From: an uncultured Woeseiaceae bacterium
Lineage (GTDB): Bacteria; Pseudomonadota; Gammaproteobacteria; Steroidobacterales; Woeseiaceae
Length of the DNA stretch: 64,000 bases
Direction of reading: 5' to 3'
Assembly: GCA_947258565.1 (NCBI GenBank)
Contig: CAMYJB010000013.1
Coordinates: 116,071-180,070 of the forward strand
Position 1 is the stretch's first letter. Each line of letters begins with the position of its first letter. The position numbers were made by a program, and so were the translations under genes. The notes beneath the pieces were generated by a model, which did not search any database, was not told where the DNA came from, and saw only the letters and a program-made list of their open reading frames with translations. Of this stretch, positions 57,630 to 64,000 are shown one piece after another.

Positions 57630-58118
57630 TTACAGAATAACGTCGACGAGCGTCAACGGATGACTATGGACATCGAATTCGCGCCAATGTTCCGCGATCG
57701 TTCGCCCGGTGACCGGATGCACCATATCCGGCGCGATGTCAGCGAGCGGGCCGAGTACGAAGCTGTGCTCCAGAATGTCGCGGCGAGGCAGGCGCAGCGG
57801 GGGTTCCGGGTCGATCATTTCACCGTAGAGCAGCAGGTCGATGTCCAGCGGCCTCGAGCTGTACTTGTCCGGCCCGCGCCGGCGTCCCGCCATTTCGTGA
57901 ATACGCTCGGTCTGTTCGATGATCTCGAGCGGACCCGCGTCCGTCGTCAGGGCCACGACCAGGTTCAGGAAATCGGAGCCCTCGAAACCCAGTGCGAGGC
58001 TCCTGTAAACCGGCGACACGGTCAGATCGCCGTACAGGGACCGCAACTGAGCGATCGCGAGCTGCAGGTTCTTCTCGGCGTCGATATTGCTGCCGAGGCC
58101 GAGGTACACGGTAGCCAC
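57630..58118 (-). CDS. folK: 2-amino-4-hydroxy-6-hydroxymethyldihydropteridine pyrophosphokinase
   Basis: Transfers pyrophosphate from ATP to 6-hydroxymethyl-dihydropterin, preparing it for dihydropteroate synthase. The 162-aa protein (GTG start) opens 'MATVYLGLGSNIDAEKNLQLA', the HPPK hallmark. The signature 'RPLDIDLLLYGEMI' is near residue 95, with the Mg-binding Asp pair. It follows folB by 3 bases, so the two consecutive pathway enzymes are co-translated. folP is not in the window. Confidence 0.96.
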   Translation of the reverse strand: MATVYLGLGSNIDAEKNLQLAIAQLRSLYGDLTVSPVYRSLALGFEGSDFLNLVVALTTDAGPLEIIEQTERIHEMAGRRRGPDKYSSRPLDIDLLLYGEMIDPEPPLRLPRRDILEHSFVLGPLADIAPDMVHPVTGRTIAEHWREFDVHSHPLTLVDVIL

Positions 58119-58121
58119 ACG

Positions 58122-58487
58122 TCACTCCCTGCGCGGTTTTTCGCCACGCTCGATGACCACGCCGACATCGCTGGCTCCGCGAATGGCGCCTGGCTTGTTC
58201 ACCCTCACCCGGACCCAGGGCACGCCGAATTCGCCGGTCACGATCCCCGCGATGCGCTCGGCGAGGGTCTCGACCAGCTGAAACTCCGACTCGCCTACGA
58301 AGCTCTGCAGCCGCTTCGCGACGAGCTTGTAATTCAGCGTGTCCTCCACCTGATCACTCTCCGCGGCCTTGCGGATGTCCGCCGCCATATCCAGATCGAT
58401 CTCGACGGTCTGACGTATCTTGCGTTCCCATTCCCAGATGCCGATCACGGCGTCGACTTTCAGGCTGTGGAGGAAAATGATGTCCAT
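58122..58487 (-). CDS. folB: Dihydroneopterin aldolase
   Basis: Cleaves dihydroneopterin to the FolK substrate and glycolaldehyde. ATG 58487 ('MDIIFLHSLKVDAVIGIWEWERKIRQTVEIDLDM') gives 121 aa, the normal size; the track ORF adds 33 codons inside tsaD. The catalytic Glu/Lys fold pieces are 'VEDTLNYKLVAKRLQSFV' and 'FQLVETLAERIAGIV' and the C-terminal 'VRVNKPGAIRGASDVGVVIERG'. It lies 13 bp downstream of tsaD. In E. coli plsY sits between these genes; here it does not. Confidence 0.95.
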   Translation of the reverse strand: MDIIFLHSLKVDAVIGIWEWERKIRQTVEIDLDMAADIRKAAESDQVEDTLNYKLVAKRLQSFVGESEFQLVETLAERIAGIVTGEFGVPWVRVRVNKPGAIRGASDVGVVIERGEKPRRE

Positions 58488-58500
58488 TCGATGTCGCTTC

Positions 58501-59517
58501 TCAGTCTGTGGTTGCGGGGGCCGTGAGCGAGTCCAGTGGCCAGCGCGCCTGCGCCCGAATCTCGCCGATCGGGCGCGCATCTGCAAGGCGCAATGCGCCG
58601 GCCACAGCGATCATAGCGCCGTTGTCCGTGCACCAGGCCATCCGTGGATAGTAAACCTCGCCGGGGAAGCCGGCCGCAATCTCCCGGCGCAACAGTTTGT
58701 TCGCGCCGACGCCGCCGGCGACGACGATGCGGGAGAGACTCGCGCTTTTCGCGGCACGAACCGCCTTCTTGACCAGCGTATCCACCGCGGCGCGCTGAAA
58801 CGATGCCGCAATGTCCGCGCGGCAGCTGTCGAGGTCTCCCCGCTCGGCCGCTTTGCGGACCTCGATCATCACGGCCGTCTTCAGGCCACTGAAGCTGAAA
58901 TCGTGTCCGGGGCGGTTCAGCATCGGCCGGGGGAAGTCGAAAGCGCTGTCGTCGCCGTGCTCCGCGAGCGCCGCTAACGCAGGGCCGCCCGGGTAACCGA
59001 GGCCGAGCAGCTTGGCCGTTTTGTCGAATGCCTCGCCGACGGCATCGTCGAGCGTGGTTCCGAGCAGCTCGTACTCTCCGAGCGCGCGCACCGAGATCAG
59101 CATCGAATGGCCGCCCGACACCAGCAGCGCCAGGAACGGGAACGCAGGCGGATTGTCCTCGAGCATCGGCGCGAGAAGATGGCCCTCCATGTGGTGGACG
59201 GGGACGACCGGGCAGTTCCAGGCCAGCCCGAGCCCCGCCGCCATGCCGCCGCCAACCATCAGTGCGCCGACGAGACCGGGGCCCGCCGTGTAGGCGATCG
59301 CATCGGGGCGCTCGACACCCGCCTCCGCCAGTACCTGCCTGATGAGCGGCAACAGGCGCCGGACGTGGTCACGGGAGGCGATCTCAGGCACCACCCCGCC
59401 GTAAACGGCGTGCAGGTCCACCTGGCTGTGCAGGGCGTCCGCCAGCAGGCCGTGTTCCGTCGAATAGAGCGCGACGCCGGTCTCGTCGCAGCTGGTTTCG
59501 ATGCCGAGTATGTTCAT
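58501..59517 (-). CDS. tsaD: tRNA N6-threonylcarbamoyladenosine transferase TsaD
   Basis: Catalytic subunit for t6A37 formation on ANN-decoding tRNAs. The 338-aa protein opens '[18 protein letters not shown]' and has the metal-binding His pair in '[15 protein letters not shown]' (~residue 110). The ASKHA nucleotide fold shows '[14 protein letters not shown]', '[22 protein letters not shown]' and '[15 protein letters not shown]'. Divergent from rpsU across 137 bp, the arrangement seen in E. coli. Confidence 0.96.
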   Translation of the reverse strand: MNILGIETSCDETGVALYSTEHGLLADALHSQVDLHAVYGGVVPEIASRDHVRRLLPLIRQVLAEAGVERPDAIAYTAGPGLVGALMVGGGMAAGLGLAWNCPVVPVHHMEGHLLAPMLEDNPPAFPFLALLVSGGHSMLISVRALGEYELLGTTLDDAVGEAFDKTAKLLGLGYPGGPALAALAEHGDDSAFDFPRPMLNRPGHDFSFSGLKTAVMIEVRKAAERGDLDSCRADIAASFQRAAVDTLVKKAVRAAKSASLSRIVVAGGVGANKLLRREIAAGFPGEVYYPRMAWCTDNGAMIAVAGALRLADARPIGEIRAQARWPLDSLTAPATTD

Positions 59518-59566
59518 GGCGGCGAATAGTAAGGGATATTCGCCCGGCTCGCCGCATCTGCAGGTA

Positions 59567-59595
59567 TTGCGCCGCCCTGCAGCCGGGGTTAAAAT
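59567..59595 (+). promoter_or_regulatory. Candidate sigma-70 promoter of the rpsU-yqeY-dnaG-rpoD operon
   Basis: TTGCGC and TAAAAT are exactly 17 bases apart, 60 bases before the rpsU ATG. Matches are 4/6 and 5/6. Confidence 0.55.
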
Positions 59596-59604
59596 GCGCG
59601 GCTC

Positions 59605-59622
59605 TCCCGGTTCGACCCGGGA
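59605..59622 (+). other. Hairpin in the rpsU leader
   Basis: A perfect 6-bp stem (TCCCGG / CCGGGA) with loop TTCGAC lies in the predicted rpsU leader, about 30 bases before the start codon. It looks like a tRNA T-arm but no tRNA surrounds it. It may have a regulatory role in S21 expression. Confidence 0.4.
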
Positions 59623-59654
59623 TTATTTATGCCCAGAAGGAAGGCCTGATTTAG

Positions 59655-59870
59655 ATGCCAAGTGTTCGCGTAAAAGAGAACGAATATTTCGATGCCGCGC
59701 TGCGCCGCTTCAAGCGTGCTTGCGAGAAAGCGGGCGTGCTCACGGAACTTCGCCGCCGCGAGTTCTACGAGAAGCCGACGCAGGAGCGCAAGCGCAAGAA
59801 GGCCGCCGCCGTGAAACGGCACCTGAAGCGCGTCTCCCGCGAAGAGGCAAAGCGCAAGCGTCTCTATTGA
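59655..59870 (+). CDS. rpsU: 30S ribosomal protein bS21
   Basis: Small-subunit protein near the anti-Shine-Dalgarno region, needed for initiation. The 71-aa product is strongly basic and nearly identical in pattern to E. coli S21: '[21 protein letters not shown]', then '[22 protein letters not shown]'. A GGAAGG ribosome site lies 12 bases upstream. First gene of the macromolecular synthesis operon. Confidence 0.98.
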   Translation: MPSVRVKENEYFDAALRRFKRACEKAGVLTELRRREFYEKPTQERKRKKAAAVKRHLKRVSREEAKRKRLY

Positions 59871-59901
59871 TCTTCCCCGAGGTTCGAGGCTCTCTCGGCC
59901 C

Positions 59902-60348
59902 ATGTCTCTGAAAGACAGTATTACCGAGGACATGAAGTCCGCGATGAAAGCCGGCGACAAGGACCGGCTGAAAGTCGTGCGACTCATTCTCGCCGCCATC
60001 AAGCAGGTTGAGGTCGATTCCCGCAAGGAACTCGACGACGCCGCGGTGCTCGGCGTGCTCGACAAGATGGTCAAGCAGCGCCGGGATTCCATCGAGCAAT
60101 TTTCCAAAGGCGGCCGCGACGATCTCGCCGCCATCGAGCGAGCGGAGATCGACGTTCTCGAATCCTATCTGCCGGAGAAGATGGACGATACGGAAATCGA
60201 CGCGCTCATCGACGAAGTCATCGCGGCGACCGGTGCAGAAAGTATCCGCGACATGGGCAAGGTTATGGGCGCGATCAAGGCCAAGGCCGCCGGCCGCGCG
60301 GATATGGGCGCCGTCGGCAGCCGGGTCAAGGCGCGGCTCGGAGCCTGA
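59902..60348 (+). CDS. yqeY: GatB/YqeY domain-containing protein
   Basis: A 148-aa, almost wholly alpha-helical protein of the YqeY family, similar to the C-terminal tRNA-binding tail of GatB. It opens 'MSLKDSITEDMKSAMKAGDKDRLKVVRLILAAIK' and ends 'GSRVKARLGA', with conserved 'YLPEKMDDTEIDALI' and 'DMGKVMGAIKAKAAGRADMG'. The role is thought to involve tRNA-dependent amidation but is not established. Its place between rpsU and dnaG is common outside enterobacteria. Confidence 0.93.
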   Translation: MSLKDSITEDMKSAMKAGDKDRLKVVRLILAAIKQVEVDSRKELDDAAVLGVLDKMVKQRRDSIEQFSKGGRDDLAAIERAEIDVLESYLPEKMDDTEIDALIDEVIAATGAESIRDMGKVMGAIKAKAAGRADMGAVGSRVKARLGA

Positions 60349-60369
60349 AAACCCCGAAATATACCGCTG

Positions 60370-60417
60370 GCGAATCAGCGCGGATTCGCTATGCTAATGC
60401 CAACGGGCGTTTGCCCG
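60370..60417 (+). other. Two hairpins between yqeY and dnaG
   Basis: The 133-bp gap has a perfect 7-bp stem GCGAATC / GATTCGC (60370-60389) and a 5-bp stem CGGGC-gttt-GCCCG (60404-60417). Neither has a T-tract. In E. coli a partial terminator and processing site around dnaG keep primase low; these may play a similar part, which is inference. Confidence 0.35.
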
Positions 60418-60481
60418 GACGCCAATAATAAGAACAGGCTCTGTCAAGACCCGAGGCTGCGGAGCACACGTTTAATTCACT

Positions 60482-62224
60482 ATGGCTGGACTGATTCCCC
60501 AGGATTTCATCGACGACCTGGTCGCACGGGCCGATATCGTCGAGGTCATCGGACGCCGCGTGCAGCTGAAAAAAGCCGGCCGCGAATTCAAGGCCTGCTG
60601 TCCGTTCCATGACGAAAAAACCCCGTCGTTCACCGTGAGCCCGGCGAAGGGCTTCTATCACTGCTTTGGTTGCGGCGCCCACGGCACGGCGATCGGTTTC
60701 CTCATGGAGTTCGACCACATGAGTTTCGTCGAGGCGATCGAAAGCCTTGCCAACTCGATGGGTGTGGAGGTGCCGCGGGACGAGTCGGATCGCCCTGCAC
60801 GTCGCTATGACGAACTCTTCGACCTGATGTCGCGCGTCGAGCGATTCTGGCAACAGGGTCTCAGGGAAAACCCGGCAGCGGTTGACTACCTGAAGCAGCG
60901 CGGCATCGACGGCAGTACCGCCAAGCGCTTCGGCCTCGGCTACGCCGCCGATGCCTGGAGCACGGTGCTCGACAAGTTCGGCACTTCACAGGAGGCCATC
61001 GATCGCCTCCTGGCTGCGGGGCTGGTGATCCGCAAGGACAACGGCGGTCACTATGACCGGTTTCGAGACCGCATCATGTTTCCCATTCGTGACGTCCGTG
61101 GACGCTGTATCGCTTTCGGCGGCCGCACGATGGGCGACGGGGAGCCGAAGTACCTCAATTCTCCGGAAACGGTGCTGTTTCACAAGGGCCGTGAACTCTA
61201 TGGCCTGTACGAGGCGCGCCAGGCCCTGCGGCAGATCGACCGTTTCGTCGTCGTCGAAGGCTACATGGACGTCGTTGCGCTCGCGCGCCACGGCATCGAC
61301 TTCTCGGTCGCGACGCTGGGAACGGCAACGACCGCGGATCACCTCAACCGGCTGTTCCGGCTTACCGAGAACATCGATTTCTGCTTCGATGGGGACCGCG
61401 CGGGCAAGCAGGCCGCCTGGCGTGCTCTCGAGACCGCCCTGCCCCACATCCGGGAAGGCCGCCAGGTGCGTTTCGTGTTCCTGCCAGACGGTCAGGACCC
61501 GGATTCCTACGTCAACGCTCACGGCGCCGATGCGTTCATCGGGGCACTCGACGACGGTGTCGCACTGTCTGACTACCTGATCGCCGCGCTCGCGCAGCAG
61601 GTTGACCTCGACACGGTCGACGGGCGTGCAAGGCTGGCCGAACTTGCCAGGCCCCTGGTCGCCCGGATTCCCCAGGGGGTGTACCGGGAACTCCTGATCG
61701 AATCACTGGCGCAGACGGTAGGCCTTACGTCGAGCAAGCTCGAGAAGATGCTCGGCCGCACGCAGGCGCCCGGGCACGATCAGCCGGCGCGCAGGCGACC
61801 GCGACGGGGCCCGTCTCTATCGGGCTCGGCCGGCAGGCCCTCCGTGGTGAGGCGGGCGATCACCCTGTTGCTGAATCATCCCGAAGCCGCGGCCAGCCTC
61901 GATGTGGAAAAAATAGCCGGCGTAAGCCGCCCGGGCATCGACCTGCTGCGCGACCTGATTGAAACTACGCAGCAGGAGCCCAATATCACGACTGCGGGTT
62001 TGCTGGAGCGTTGGCGCCATGACGAACAGGGGCGCCACCTCGGCAAACTGGCCGCGGTCGAGGTCCCCGCTGACGAGGAATTCGACCCGGCCGCGGAACT
62101 CGCGGACTGCCTCGCGCAGCTGGCGCTTGCCGGACGGCGGGAACGAATTGATTTTCTTATTGAAAAACAACGTGTTAAAGCGCTGGACGAGTCCGAGATG
62201 GCGGAACTCAGGCAGCTCCGGTGA
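60482..62224 (+). CDS. dnaG: DNA primase
   Basis: Makes RNA primers at the replication fork. The 580-aa protein has an N-terminal zinc ribbon ('CCPFHDEKTPSF...YHCFGCGAHG', residues ~38-65). The polymerase core follows, and the TOPRIM motifs are 'FVVVEGYMDVVALARHGI' (~260) and 'FCFDGDRAGKQAAWRALE' (~308). The C-terminal helicase-binding domain (~440-580) is divergent and starts after an Arg/Pro-rich linker ('RRRPRRGPSL'). The ribosome site is weak, consistent with the usual low expression. Confidence 0.96.
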   Translation: MAGLIPQDFIDDLVARADIVEVIGRRVQLKKAGREFKACCPFHDEKTPSFTVSPAKGFYHCFGCGAHGTAIGFLMEFDHMSFVEAIESLANSMGVEVPRDESDRPARRYDELFDLMSRVERFWQQGLRENPAAVDYLKQRGIDGSTAKRFGLGYAADAWSTVLDKFGTSQEAIDRLLAAGLVIRKDNGGHYDRFRDRIMFPIRDVRGRCIAFGGRTMGDGEPKYLNSPETVLFHKGRELYGLYEARQALRQIDRFVVVEGYMDVVALARHGIDFSVATLGTATTADHLNRLFRLTENIDFCFDGDRAGKQAAWRALETALPHIREGRQVRFVFLPDGQDPDSYVNAHGADAFIGALDDGVALSDYLIAALAQQVDLDTVDGRARLAELARPLVARIPQGVYRELLIESLAQTVGLTSSKLEKMLGRTQAPGHDQPARRRPRRGPSLSGSAGRPSVVRRAITLLLNHPEAAASLDVEKIAGVSRPGIDLLRDLIETTQQEPNITTAGLLERWRHDEQGRHLGKLAAVEVPADEEFDPAAELADCLAQLALAGRRERIDFLIEKQRVKALDESEMAELRQLR

Positions 62225-62293
62225 GGGGTTCTGACGCGGTCGGGACGGCCGGATATTCCGTGCACTTTTATAGATTAGATCGAGTCAAACCAG

Positions 62294-62299
62294 TACAAT
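62294..62299 (+). promoter_or_regulatory. Candidate -10 element upstream of rpoD
   Basis: TACAAT (5/6) lies 38 bases before the rpoD start, in the dnaG-rpoD gap. No convincing -35 is seen. It could be an internal promoter that uncouples rpoD from dnaG. Confidence 0.3.
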
Positions 62300-62336
62300 T
62301 GGTCGTTTGCATTTTTTACATGGAGGGCGTTTCGTC

Positions 62337-64000
<1,664 letters not shown>

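Noticed and set aside
59629-59649. Six-codon ORF before rpsU (ATGCCC...TGA)
   Set aside because: Has no ribosome site of its own and overlaps the rpsU Shine-Dalgarno; probably chance.
59600-59650. Possible tRNA (T-arm-like TCCCGGTTCGACCCGGGA)
   Set aside because: No D arm, anticodon arm or acceptor stem can be built around it and no CCA follows; kept only as a leader hairpin.

Overview
The window reads as a contiguous chromosomal stretch of a Gram-negative gammaproteobacterium with high G+C content. Evidence: lipopolysaccharide (Kdo/heptose) and Lpt export genes, the kdsC-lptCAB-rpoN-hpf-ptsN-rapZ order, the cca...uppP...folB-tsaD | rpsU-dnaG-rpoD block, a split class II ribonucleotide reductase (nrdJa/nrdJb, as known in Pseudomonas) and a pcm-tolC-waaA-hldE neighbourhood. 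Nothing fixes the genus. The mix of a PPi-dependent phosphofructokinase, an H+-pyrophosphatase and B12-dependent reductase suggests a deep-branching, possibly marine or sediment lineage, but that is inference. I see no transposase, integrase, phage gene, CRISPR array, rRNA or tRNA. Coding density is very high and most convergent neighbours touch or overlap.

Layout. 1-6.0 kb: end of kdsD, then kdsC, lptC, lptA, lptB, rpoN, hpf, ptsN and rapZ, an overlapping or tightly spaced operon for Kdo synthesis, LPS transport, sigma-54 and nitrogen-PTS signalling. 6.1-11.4 kb: mgtE, a patatin-type lipase, an exported peroxiredoxin and a MoxR/VWA pair. 11.5-21.1 kb: an S45 acylase with pyruvate kinase, a Tat-exported PhoX-like protein, then the glycolytic/pentose run tkt-gap-pgk (minus strand). 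21.3-26.8 kb: metK-ahcY (methyl cycle), cpdA, a TraB/GumN protein and hemL. 26.8-31.3 kb: a LON-domain protein, mpl with a small membrane partner, rnd and adk. 31.4-37.3 kb: PPi-phosphofructokinase plus H+-pyrophosphatase, then a GGDEF/EAL protein. 37.6-45.6 kb: Pcm-like methyltransferase, tolC, waaA, hldE, nrdJb, nrdJa. 46-53 kb: Hsp20, DegQ-type protease, Slt, a DUF2265-type aminopeptidase and cca. 52.5-64 kb: an unrecognised exported beta-rich protein, uppP, a MidA-type methyltransferase, pteridine reductase, S41 protease, folK, folB, tsaD, rpsU, yqeY, dnaG and rpoD (cut by the window end).

Functional threads. Envelope biogenesis dominates (Kdo, heptose, Lpt bridge, peptidoglycan recycling and turnover, undecaprenyl phosphate recycling, DegQ and Hsp20 quality control, TolC export). 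Central carbon metabolism is unusual in pairing a PPi-linked glycolytic step with a PPi-energised proton pump. Folate genes (pteridine reductase, folK, folB) and the SAM cycle supply one-carbon metabolism. The region ends in the macromolecular synthesis operon.

No clearly new multi-gene system is evident. The best leads are the pfp-hppA module, a consensus nrdJ promoter carrying NrdR-like boxes, tandem hairpins upstream of metK, a sigma-E-like site before degQ, TTG-initiated genes that overlap a TGA from an upstream frame (lptC, uppP, rpoD), and an unrecognised exported beta-strand protein whose gene overlaps both neighbours. Coordinates of short motifs were counted by eye and could be off by one.
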